Origin: Flagellimonas sp. MMG031
GTDB lineage: Bacteria; Bacteroidota; Bacteroidia; Flavobacteriales; Flavobacteriaceae
Assembly: GCF_040112705.1 (NCBI RefSeq)
Contig: NZ_CP157804.1
Coordinates: 2,784,001 to 2,848,000 of the forward strand
Direction of reading: 5' to 3'
Length of the DNA stretch: 64,000 nt
Both the position numbers and the translations under genes were made by a program. Below the pieces are notes generated by a model. It saw only the letters and a list, made by a program, of their open reading frames with translations, made no database searches and had not been told where the DNA came from. How positions within the stretch are numbered: the first letter of the stretch is position 1; every line of letters begins with the position of its first letter. This document shows positions 30,470 through 37,221 of this stretch, piece after piece.

Positions 30470-31558
30470 ATGGCAAAAGAGAAAATCATCAACGAAAAAT
30501 CGCTTGAATTTTTAGAAAGATATTTGAACAACGCCTCGCCCACGGGCTATGAGCTCGCCGGACAAAAAATTTGGATGGACTATGTGAGGCCCTATGTGGA
30601 TGAGTTTATTACCGACACTTACGGCACGGCGGTAGGTGTTATCAATCCAAATGCCAAATATAGAGTTGTCATCGAAGGCCACTCCGATGAAATTTCGTGG
30701 TATGTGAACTATATCACCGACGAAGGGTTGCTCTACGTTATCCGAAACGGGGGAAGCGACCACCAGATCGCCCCATCCAAATGGGTGAATATCCATACCA
30801 AAAATGGTATTGTAAAAGGAGTTTTCGGATGGCCCGCCATCCACACCAGAAATAAGGAGAAAGAGGAACCGCCAAAGTTGGACAACATCTTCATCGATAT
30901 TGGTGCAAAGGACAAGAAAGAGGTGGAGGAAATGGGCGTTCACGTAGGATGCGTCATCACTTACCCTGACCAGTTCGAAATTTTGAACAAGGACAAGTTT
31001 GTTTGTAGGGCCTTGGACAACCGTATGGGCGGTTACATGATTGCAGAGGTGGCCCGCTTGCTCAAAGAGAATAAAAAAGAGCTTCCCTTTGGTCTGTACA
31101 TCACTAATTCGGTACAAGAAGAGATTGGGCTACGTGGTGCGGAAATGATCACACAGACCATTAAACCGAATGTGGCCATTGTAACAGATGTGTGCCACGA
31201 CACCACCACCCCAATGATCGATAAAAAGACGGAAGGCGAGACCAAGATTGGCGACGGTCCGGTAATAGCTTATGCGCCTGCGGTACAGAACAAATTGCGC
31301 GAACGTATTTTGGAGACTGCGGAAGCCCATAAGATTCCGTTCCAACGCAATGCATCTTCCCGATACACGGGAACCGATACCGATGCCTTTGCATATAGCA
31401 ATGGTGGCGTGGCCTCGGCTTTGATTTCGTTGCCGTTGCGCTACATGCACACCACGGTAGAAACGGTTCATAAGGATGATGTGGAGAATGTGATCCGGTT
31501 GATTTATGAAACTTTATTGAACATTAAGGAAGGGGAAACCTTTAGTTATTTTGATTAA
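30470..31558 (+). CDS. M42-family metallopeptidase (glutamyl aminopeptidase/endoglucanase-type)
   Basis: A 362-residue dinuclear-metal aminopeptidase that forms large tetrahedral assemblies in characterised relatives. Metal and catalytic residues appear in order: EGHSDEISW (His71, Asp73), CRALDNRMGGYM (bridging Asp), VQEEIGLRGAEM (catalytic Glu-Glu pair), TDVCHDTT and the C-terminal RYMHTTVETVH. Some relatives are mislabelled cellulases; peptide substrates are more likely. Cytosolic, no signal peptide. Followed by a terminator. Confidence 0.94.
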   Translation: MAKEKIINEKSLEFLERYLNNASPTGYELAGQKIWMDYVRPYVDEFITDTYGTAVGVINPNAKYRVVIEGHSDEISWYVNYITDEGLLYVIRNGGSDHQIAPSKWVNIHTKNGIVKGVFGWPAIHTRNKEKEEPPKLDNIFIDIGAKDKKEVEEMGVHVGCVITYPDQFEILNKDKFVCRALDNRMGGYMIAEVARLLKENKKELPFGLYITNSVQEEIGLRGAEMITQTIKPNVAIVTDVCHDTTTPMIDKKTEGETKIGDGPVIAYAPAVQNKLRERILETAEAHKIPFQRNASSRYTGTDTDAFAYSNGGVASALISLPLRYMHTTVETVHKDDVENVIRLIYETLLNIKEGETFSYFD

Positions 31559-31591
31559 CTGAGCCAGTTTCTCAGTGGAATCATTTAAATT

Positions 31592-31628
31592 AAGTCATCT
31601 CGAAGCAGCTTCGGGGTGACTTTTTTTT
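31592..31628 (+). terminator. Intrinsic terminator after the M42 gene
   Basis: AAGTCATCTCGAAGC and GCTTCGGGGTGACTT pair almost perfectly, followed by TTTTTT. The word GTCATCTCGAAGC is also common in flavobacterial intergenic repeats. Confidence 0.85.
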
Positions 31629-31641
31629 ATCTTTATGTACC

Positions 31642-32190
31642 ATGGACGAGAAGGTGGACATATTGGACGACGAGGGAAAACCAACAGGCAAATCCTGTTT
31701 AAAATCGGAAGCACACCGCCAGGGATTGTTGCACCCTACGGTCCATATTTGGTTGTATACCGCGGACGGTCGGGTTCTGATACAACAACGTGGCAAAAAT
31801 AAGGCTACCCATCCTTTGCTTTGGGACGTTTCGGTAGCAGGGCATGTGGCATCTGGAGAGCCAATCGTTACTGCGGCAATACGTGAGGTCGAGGAAGAAG
31901 TAGGCTATCAAATTACGGAAGAGGATTTGGAAGCCATCGGTACTTTTAAGGCTATCCATAAGATTTCAGAGGATTTCATCGATGCGGAACTCCATCATAT
32001 CTTTTTGTGTGAGCTTGAGACGCCTTTCACAAATCTAACCAAACAGGAAAGCGAAGTGGAAGCTCTGGATTTGATTCCGCTTTTCAGGTTTGCCGAAGAA
32101 ACGTGGGGTCTTGCCAATACGGGCAAGTACGTGCCGCATGGTCCCACCTATTACAAAAAAATCATACAGGCTATTAAAGCTAGGACCTGA
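31642..32190 (+). CDS. Nudix hydrolase (isopentenyl-diphosphate-isomerase-like)
   Basis: A 182-residue Nudix-fold enzyme. The full Nudix box is visible: GHVASGEPIVTAAIREVEEE then VG near residues 72-93. The N-terminal region (VDILDDEGKPTGKS...HRQGLLHPTVHIWLY) resembles the YfcD/IDI branch, whose members hydrolyse nucleotide-linked or prenyl pyrophosphates. It lacks the cysteine/glutamate signature needed to claim isomerase activity. A TATCTTTA box ends six bases before the ATG, suggesting a very short leader. The 3' end overlaps hisS (opposite strand) by 11 bases. Confidence 0.88.
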   Translation: MDEKVDILDDEGKPTGKSCLKSEAHRQGLLHPTVHIWLYTADGRVLIQQRGKNKATHPLLWDVSVAGHVASGEPIVTAAIREVEEEVGYQITEEDLEAIGTFKAIHKISEDFIDAELHHIFLCELETPFTNLTKQESEVEALDLIPLFRFAEETWGLANTGKYVPHGPTYYKKIIQAIKART

Positions 32191-33862
32191 GCTGCTCCAC
32201 AAAAGCTTCTACACTATCCAACGCAAACGATTTTTGGTCTCCAGTCTTCATATTTTTAACCACAAACTTGCCATCGGTCAGCTCTTGGTCACCCAAAAGA
32301 ATGGTATAGGGCACTCCCCTTTTGTCCGCATATTTGAATTGCTTTTGCACTTTGGTGTCCGTAGGGTACAAATCGGCCCGGAGCCCATGTTTGCGAAGTC
32401 CTGACACCAATTGCAAGGCTGCCCTTCCCTCATTTTCACCAAAGTTGAGGCAAAGTACGTCCAATGATGTATCCAAGCTGTCAGGGAACAGGTTCAATTC
32501 TTCCAAAACCAGATAAATACGATCCAATCCAAAGGAAATCCCCACACCGCTCACATCTTTCAGTCCAAAAATACCCGTAAGGTCGTCGTAGCGACCACCA
32601 CCACCAATAGAGCCCATTTGGACACCGTCTGGAGCGGCCACCTCAAAAATGGCTCCGGTATAGTAGTTGAGTCCGCGGGCAAGAGTCACGTCCAATTGAA
32701 GCATGGCCGATTGTAATCCCAACATATCAACCGTAGCGATGATTTCTTCCAGTTCAGAAACTCCCAACATGCCCACTTTGGATTCCGCTAGAATGGTTTT
32801 AAGCTGTTCCAATTGTTCGGAAGCGGTTCCTGTCATCTCGAACAAAGGTTGTGCCTTGGTAATGGCTGCCTCGGAGATGCCTTTTTCGATCATCTCGGCC
32901 TTTACTTTCTCCTCTCCTATCTTGTCCAACTTATCCAAGGCCACGGTAAAATCGACCAGCAACTGTTGTGCGCCAATCACCTCGGCAATGCCGGATAGAA
33001 TTTTGCGGTTATTGATTTTGATGGTTGTCCCTTTTAGCCCCAAGTCTGTAAAAACGGCATCGTAAAGCTGTACAAACTCCACTTCCTGCAACAACGAATT
33101 TGCCCCGACCACATCAGCATCGCATTGGTAAAACTCACGGAAACGCCCTTTTTGGGGACGGTCGGCACGCCATACCGGCTGAATTTGATACCGTTTGAAC
33201 GGAAAATCAATTTCGTTTTGGTGCATCACCACGTAGCGGGCAAAAGGCACGGTAAGGTCGTAGCGGAGGGCTTTTTCGGAGATAAAATTGGTTAGGTAGG
33301 CTGACTCAAGATTAAAATAAAAATCACCATATATTCTCATTGAATGATCATTCAAATCATCTATATCTCTTTTTAAAAAGGATTGAATCTTTTTCGAATC
33401 TGATAAAAGTCCATTCTCAATTCTGAAAAATAAATCTTTTAAGAAAATCAGTTCATCAAAATTAGACTTTGACTTCAGTCCAATAATTCTCTTATTGTTA
33501 CTCTTCAAAATGAATTTAACAAATTTATCATCCCTTAAAATTTCATTTAAACTCAATGAAATTTCGGGGTTCTTAAGCTTCAAATGCAGATTATATAAAA
33601 CCGACTTTGCGACTTCAATCAATAAATAATTAAAATCCTTTAAAAACTCACCGGAATTCAAAATCTTGAAAATCAGGCGGTCGCCTTCGTCCCCATATTT
33701 TCCCATAAGCGTCTCCGCATTCTCAAAAGACGGGGTCTCGATGGGTTGAAAACCAAAGGTTTCAAAATGCTTTTTAATGGTTTGGATGATATAGTTACGC
33801 TTGGCCACCTCGGCGGGTGAAAAATCTCGGGTTCCTTTAGGTATGGATGGTTTTTTTGCCAT
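32180..33862 (-). CDS. hisS: Histidyl-tRNA synthetase with a large inserted segment
   Basis: Charges tRNA-His. Normal parts are clear: PKGTRDFSPAEVAKRNYI at the N-terminus, motif 1 region (residues 38-73), SEKALRYDLTVPFARYV (195-211), motif 2 VWRADRPQKGRFREF, the histidine signature LARGLNYYTGAIFE and motif 3, then the anticodon-binding domain. The protein has 560 residues against about 455-460 usual for the phylum. The surplus is roughly residues 75-193 (33284-33640): Lys/Asn/Ile/Phe-rich, strikingly AT-rich, and replacing a linker of about 20 residues between motif 1 and the RYDLTVPF strand. The frame is open throughout, so the enzyme is probably functional with an extra domain. Confidence 0.95.
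   Translation of the reverse strand: MAKKPSIPKGTRDFSPAEVAKRNYIIQTIKKHFETFGFQPIETPSFENAETLMGKYGDEGDRLIFKILNSGEFLKDFNYLLIEVAKSVLYNLHLKLKNPEISLSLNEILRDDKFVKFILKSNNKRIIGLKSKSNFDELIFLKDLFFRIENGLLSDSKKIQSFLKRDIDDLNDHSMRIYGDFYFNLESAYLTNFISEKALRYDLTVPFARYVVMHQNEIDFPFKRYQIQPVWRADRPQKGRFREFYQCDADVVGANSLLQEVEFVQLYDAVFTDLGLKGTTIKINNRKILSGIAEVIGAQQLLVDFTVALDKLDKIGEEKVKAEMIEKGISEAAITKAQPLFEMTGTASEQLEQLKTILAESKVGMLGVSELEEIIATVDMLGLQSAMLQLDVTLARGLNYYTGAIFEVAAPDGVQMGSIGGGGRYDDLTGIFGLKDVSGVGISFGLDRIYLVLEELNLFPDSLDTSLDVLCLNFGENEGRAALQLVSGLRKHGLRADLYPTDTKVQKQFKYADKRGVPYTILLGDQELTDGKFVVKNMKTGDQKSFALDSVEAFVEQLRS
33284..33640 (-). other. AT-rich in-frame insertion within hisS
   Basis: About 357 bases encode residues 75-193 of the synthetase. 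By eye, base composition drops to well under a third G+C, against roughly 45% on both sides, and codons are AAA/AAT/ATA/TTA-rich. The encoded segment looks helical (KDFNYLLIEVAKSVLYNLHL; FLKDLFFRIENGLL). No intein motifs, stop codons or inverted ends are apparent. Confidence 0.8.
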
Positions 33863-33881
33863 TTGATCTTACATTCTCGTG

Positions 33882-33889
33882 CAAATATA
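33882..33889 (-). promoter_or_regulatory. -7 promoter element for hisS
   Basis: The minus strand reads TATATTTG, an exact TAnnTTTG match, 20 bases before the hisS ATG. Confidence 0.6.
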
Positions 33890-34001
33890 CGCTTGATGGT
33901 AGAATGGTGGAAAGCTAAAGGACAAAAGATTCCACGATGCCTTTACGCTTTCAGATTGATAAATGATTGAATTCCTGAATTTCTTGCTTCCAACGTCCAA
34001 A

Positions 34002-34475
34002 TCAATGCTCCATAATCTGCTCAAACCACTGGTACAGCTCTCCTTTGGTGATGACTGCACCTTGTTTGATGAGCTCAAATTTATCGACATTCTTGTCCTC
34101 ACCATAGGCCTTGGAAGCGGATAGGTATTCCACAAAATCCGATTGATAGTTCCGTTTGAACCAACCAAAGCCTACCTCGGTCCTCAGGTCGATTTCGGGG
34201 TTGAGGATTTTAACGGAAAGTAATTTCATCTCCTTTTCCGTCAAATGAAAAAGATGCATGTGCCGCTCGGAAACATTTTCCAGATATTCCACCTTGTTCA
34301 GTACACCTTCCCAAATCAAATCGCTAAACACATCGATTTCCTCTTCGGCCACTTCGGGCTTTTCCTTTTTAAGGGTATCCCACTCTTCTGCCGTAATGGA
34401 TTGTGTCGCCAAAAAGTTGATGAATTCGGGGTGGAGCTCTTCCAATTGCTCCTTGGTCAATCTTCTGTACTTCAT
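34002..34475 (-). CDS. Conserved flavobacterial protein (probably DUF6495)
   Basis: A 157-residue soluble acidic protein beginning MKYRRLTKEQLEELHPEFI, with no signal or membrane segment. It contains the conserved-looking segments SITAEEWDTLKKEKPEVAEE and TEVGFGWFKRNYQSDFVEYL. I associate it with DUF6495, function unknown. ATG 34475 is chosen over an in-frame start 33 bases upstream because a promoter box (TATTTTTG) ends just four bases before this ATG, so the upstream codons would not be transcribed. The 139 bases between it and hisS hold only the hisS promoter. Confidence 0.8.
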   Translation of the reverse strand: MKYRRLTKEQLEELHPEFINFLATQSITAEEWDTLKKEKPEVAEEEIDVFSDLIWEGVLNKVEYLENVSERHMHLFHLTEKEMKLLSVKILNPEIDLRTEVGFGWFKRNYQSDFVEYLSASKAYGEDKNVDKFELIKQGAVITKGELYQWFEQIMEH

Positions 34476-34479
34476 GCGG

Positions 34480-34487
34480 CAAAAATA
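34480..34487 (-). promoter_or_regulatory. -7 promoter element of a probably leaderless gene
   Basis: The minus strand reads TATTTTTG followed by CCGC and the ATG at 34475, placing the predicted transcript start at or next to the start codon. Confidence 0.6.
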
Positions 34488-34646
34488 TAAAAGGCTAGGG
34501 AGAACCACCCTGTTTTTGCCCCAAGAATACAGTCAAAAAAGCAGTTTACAAGCGAGTTCTTTAAGTTTACCTTAACCTACAAGGTTTGGCAAGCCCTTTT
34601 AATTATTGTAGTTTCGGAGATTCACATGTAATAAAAAGAAGATAGC

Positions 34647-35111
34647 ATGACATTTTTGAAATCAATGAAAACGTTTGTGGTGGGTGTGGCCGTTATGGGT
34701 GCCACTGCCTTTTCACAAATTACGGCACAAGAACAAGTAGAGGTAAGCGATGCGGAACTGGATAAAATCGCCGCTGCATTCCAAGATATCCAAAAGGTGA
34801 ACATGGAGGCCCAACAACAGGTTATGGCAACCGTAAAGGAGAGCGGTTTCGACCCAAATCGCTTCAACGAAATGTACCAAGCCTCAGCTTCCGCAGAACA
34901 AACGGTAGAAGCAAGTGATGAGGAGAAACAGCGCTTTGGTGAGGTAATGGGTAAAATTCAGCAAATGCAAACGGGTTTCATGAAACAAATCCAAGAAATC
35001 ATCAGCAAGGAAGGTTTAACCATGGAACGCTACGAAAAAATAGCGATGGCGCTACAAACGGATGCCGATCTACAGGGTAGACTACGGGCCGCTATGGAAC
35101 AAAAGCCCTAA
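34647..35111 (+). CDS. DUF4168 family secreted protein
   Basis: A 154-residue exported, helical protein. A signal peptide (KTFVVGVAVMGATAFSQITAQ) precedes VSDAELDKIAAAFQDIQKVN, the usual DUF4168 opening, and two further Gln/Met-rich helices (GKIQQMQTGFMKQIQEII). Function unknown; family members are periplasmic. ATG 34647 gives the longest signal; ATG 34665 is also possible. It stands alone and is followed by a perfect hairpin terminator shared with the convergent ribosomal-protein operon. Confidence 0.82.
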   Translation: MTFLKSMKTFVVGVAVMGATAFSQITAQEQVEVSDAELDKIAAAFQDIQKVNMEAQQQVMATVKESGFDPNRFNEMYQASASAEQTVEASDEEKQRFGEVMGKIQQMQTGFMKQIQEIISKEGLTMERYEKIAMALQTDADLQGRLRAAMEQKP

Positions 35112-35132
35112 GATTATTTAAAAATAAGTACA

Positions 35133-35170
35133 TTAAAAAAGCCCTTTGAAAAATCAAAGGGCTTTTTTTT
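35133..35170. terminator. Bidirectional intrinsic terminator
   Basis: AAAAAAGCCCTTTGA and TCAAAGGGCTTTTTT form a perfect stem with A and T tracts on both sides, suited to ending both the DUF4168 gene and the rplI operon. Confidence 0.92.
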
Positions 35171-35187
35171 ATATGATATGGTGTGGA

Positions 35188-35640
35188 TTATTTAGCTTCC
35201 GCAACCACTTCAAAAGGGAATTCTACTACAACTTCCCTGTGCAATCTGATAATGGCCTCGTAAGGACCGGTTCTTTTGATAGCTCCACCTTTAATGTTGA
35301 TGAATTTTCTATCAATCTGGTGTCCTTCTTTGTCCAAGGCAGCAGCAAGGTCGATGTTGGTCACCGAACCGAACAATTTATCACCGGCACCTGCCTTGGC
35401 AGTAATGCGGATTTCCAATTGCTTTAACGCATCGGCCACTTTTTGGGCCTCGTCAATGACTTTCTTCTCCTTGTGAGCTCTTTGCTTAAGGTTCTCGGCC
35501 AAAACTTTTTTGGCAGATGGAGTGGCCAAATCGGCCAACCCTTGAGGGATTAGGAAGTTTCTGCCGTAACCGTTCTTTACGGTAACGATATCATCCTTAA
35601 ATCCCAAATCCTGTACATCTTCTTTTAGAATAAGTTCCAT
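35188..35640 (-). CDS. rplI: 50S ribosomal protein L9
   Basis: Large-subunit protein with an N-terminal rRNA-binding domain, a long helix and a C-terminal domain. The N-terminus MELILKEDVQDLGFKDDIV and VKNGYGRNFLIPQGLA are diagnostic. 150 residues, normal. Last gene of the rpsF-rpsR-rplI operon, 13 bases after rpsR. Confidence 0.97.
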   Translation of the reverse strand: MELILKEDVQDLGFKDDIVTVKNGYGRNFLIPQGLADLATPSAKKVLAENLKQRAHKEKKVIDEAQKVADALKQLEIRITAKAGAGDKLFGSVTNIDLAAALDKEGHQIDRKFINIKGGAIKRTGPYEAIIRLHREVVVEFPFEVVAEAK

Positions 35641-35653
35641 TCTTTGGTGTTTT

Positions 35654-35950
35654 TTATTTCAACATATCGCCAACGTACGGCATTAAGGCTAGGTGACGGG
35701 CACGCTTTACGGCCTGAGCCACTTTTCTTTGGTATTTCAAGGAAGTACCGGTAAGTCTTCTAGGAAGTAATTTTCCTTGTTCGTTTACCAACTTCATCAA
35801 GAAATCCGGATCTTTGTAATCGATATACTTGATACCTGATTTCTTGAACCTACAATACTTCTTCTGCTTGCTGGTCTCAATGTTCAGCGGGGTCAAATAT
35901 CTGATTTCCCCGTCTTTTTTAGATTTTGCTTGTTGTTCGATAGATGCCAT
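35654..35950 (-). CDS. rpsR: 30S ribosomal protein S18
   Basis: Small-subunit protein that pairs with S6. The 98-residue product has the S18 core [20 protein letters not shown] and [20 protein letters not shown], ending [11 protein letters not shown]. The N-terminal 25 residues are an extension typical of the phylum. Three bases downstream of rpsF. Confidence 0.97.
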   Translation of the reverse strand: MASIEQQAKSKKDGEIRYLTPLNIETSKQKKYCRFKKSGIKYIDYKDPDFLMKLVNEQGKLLPRRLTGTSLKYQRKVAQAVKRARHLALMPYVGDMLK

Positions 35951-35953
35951 ACC

Positions 35954-36292
35954 CTATGCCTTTGCTTTTAGTTTGTTTCTTCTTTTTTCCGCCCAAGCAA
36001 TTGCATGCTTGTCCAATTTAACGGTCAAAAAACGCATGATGCGCTCGTCTCTTCTGAATTCAAGCTCATATGGGCCAATAGCCTCACCTGGAGCTTGGAA
36101 TTCGAACAAGTGGTAAAATCCACTTTTCTTGTGCTGAATGGGATAGGCCAACTTTTTAAGTCCCCAATCTTCCTTGGAGACCATTTTGGCACCATTCTTA
36201 ATCAAGAAATCTTCAAATTTCTTGACTGTTTCCTCTATCTGGGTCTCAGACAGAACGGGATTCAAAATGAAAACAGTTTCGTAATGGTTCAT
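35954..36292 (-). CDS. rpsF: 30S ribosomal protein S6
   Basis: Small-subunit protein of 112 residues starting MNHYETVFILNPVLSETQIE and containing KLAYPIQHKKSGFYHLFEF. First gene of the operon with rpsR and rplI. In other bacteria the S6:S18 complex binds the mRNA leader and represses the operon; the leader here is short (about 20 bases past the promoter box) and I could not recognise that motif. Confidence 0.97.
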   Translation of the reverse strand: MNHYETVFILNPVLSETQIEETVKKFEDFLIKNGAKMVSKEDWGLKKLAYPIQHKKSGFYHLFEFQAPGEAIGPYELEFRRDERIMRFLTVKLDKHAIAWAEKRRNKLKAKA

Positions 36293-36315
36293 TATAATAT
36301 ATTTTTAAAGGAGCG

Positions 36316-36323
36316 CAAAATTA
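36316..36323 (-). promoter_or_regulatory. -7 promoter element for rpsF-rpsR-rplI
   Basis: The minus strand reads TAATTTTG, an exact TAnnTTTG match, 24 bases before the rpsF ATG. Confidence 0.65.
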
Positions 36324-36528
36324 ATAATAATTCCTTCGCCCTGCAAGAAAAGTAAAAAAACTTCGTTAAAGTAACAGAGTTATCAACAGTGAAAAACCCA
36401 ATAAACCTAAATAACACTTATGGCAATTTACACAACAAAATAGACCATGTTTACATCTTTTGTTGCCCGTAAGCGGCTTTTTTATGTAATTTGCCCATGA
36501 TTTAAAACCCTACAAATCACCCCATTCT

Positions 36529-37221
36529 ATGAAATTAAAAAGTATAATTGTAGACGATTCCTCGATGCAGCGCATGGCGGTTGCAAAGTTGGTCAACAAT
36601 CATCCACACCTCGCCTTGGTTGCTGAGTACAGCAATGCCATTGAAGCCAAAAATGGCCTAAAGAACCATGAAATCGACCTTATCTTTTTAGATGTTGAAA
36701 TGCCCATCATCAGCGGTTTTGACCTTTTGGAGGCCCTAGAGAACCCACCACAGGTCATACTTATTACCGGAAAACCTGATTATGCACTTAAAGCATTTGA
36801 CTACGATGTAACCGATTACCTTCACAAACCCATCACCCTAGCGCGTTTTGAAGCCTCTGTAAAAAGAGCCGTTGCCAAATACGAGCAAATGAACCGTGTT
36901 GATGAGGACGAAGAGCACATCTTTGTAAAGAGTAACCTTAAAAAGCGTAAGGTTATCCTAAACGACATAAAATGGATAGAAGCATTGGGAGATTACATCA
37001 AATTGGTGACCGACGAAGCCAATATCGTAATCCTATCCACCATGAAATCTTTTGAAAAGCAATTGCCTGCCGAAAAATTTCTACGTATCCATAAATCTTA
37101 TATTGTGAATCTGGAGAAGATTGAGAAATTCAACAGCAAAAATGTTGAAGTAGGGGGCAGACAGATTCCTTTGAGTAGAAACAAGAAAACAGAACTAGCC
37201 GAAGCGCTGGCCAATGTATAA
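36529..37221 (+). CDS. LytTR-family response regulator
   Basis: A 230-residue DNA-binding response regulator. The receiver domain (1-125) shows the acidic pair DD at 9-10, the phospho-acceptor Asp55 in FLDVEMP, the ITG switch threonine and the HKP lysine near 110. The C-terminal LytTR domain (about 130-230) includes IKWIEALGDYIKLV, FLRIHKSYIVNLEKIEKF and VGGRQIPLSRNKKTEL. LytTR proteins bind pairs of direct repeats about two helical turns apart. No histidine kinase lies beside it, so it is an orphan here. The 236-bp upstream gap contains only the rpsF promoter and AT-rich sequence. Confidence 0.93.
   Translation: MKLKSIIVDDSSMQRMAVAKLVNNHPHLALVAEYSNAIEAKNGLKNHEIDLIFLDVEMPIISGFDLLEALENPPQVILITGKPDYALKAFDYDVTDYLHKPITLARFEASVKRAVAKYEQMNRVDEDEEHIFVKSNLKKRKVILNDIKWIEALGDYIKLVTDEANIVILSTMKSFEKQLPAEKFLRIHKSYIVNLEKIEKFNSKNVEVGGRQIPLSRNKKTELAEALANV

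Noticed and set aside
33284..33640. Intein or group-type intron in hisS
   Set aside because: The segment lacks intein splice residues (no Cys/Ser at the start junction with His-Asn at the end), is too short for a homing intein, and the frame remains open as in a normal domain.
33869..34168. 99-residue minus-strand frame overlapping the DUF6495-like gene
   Set aside because: It lies in another frame of a better-supported gene, which has a promoter box and a conserved start.
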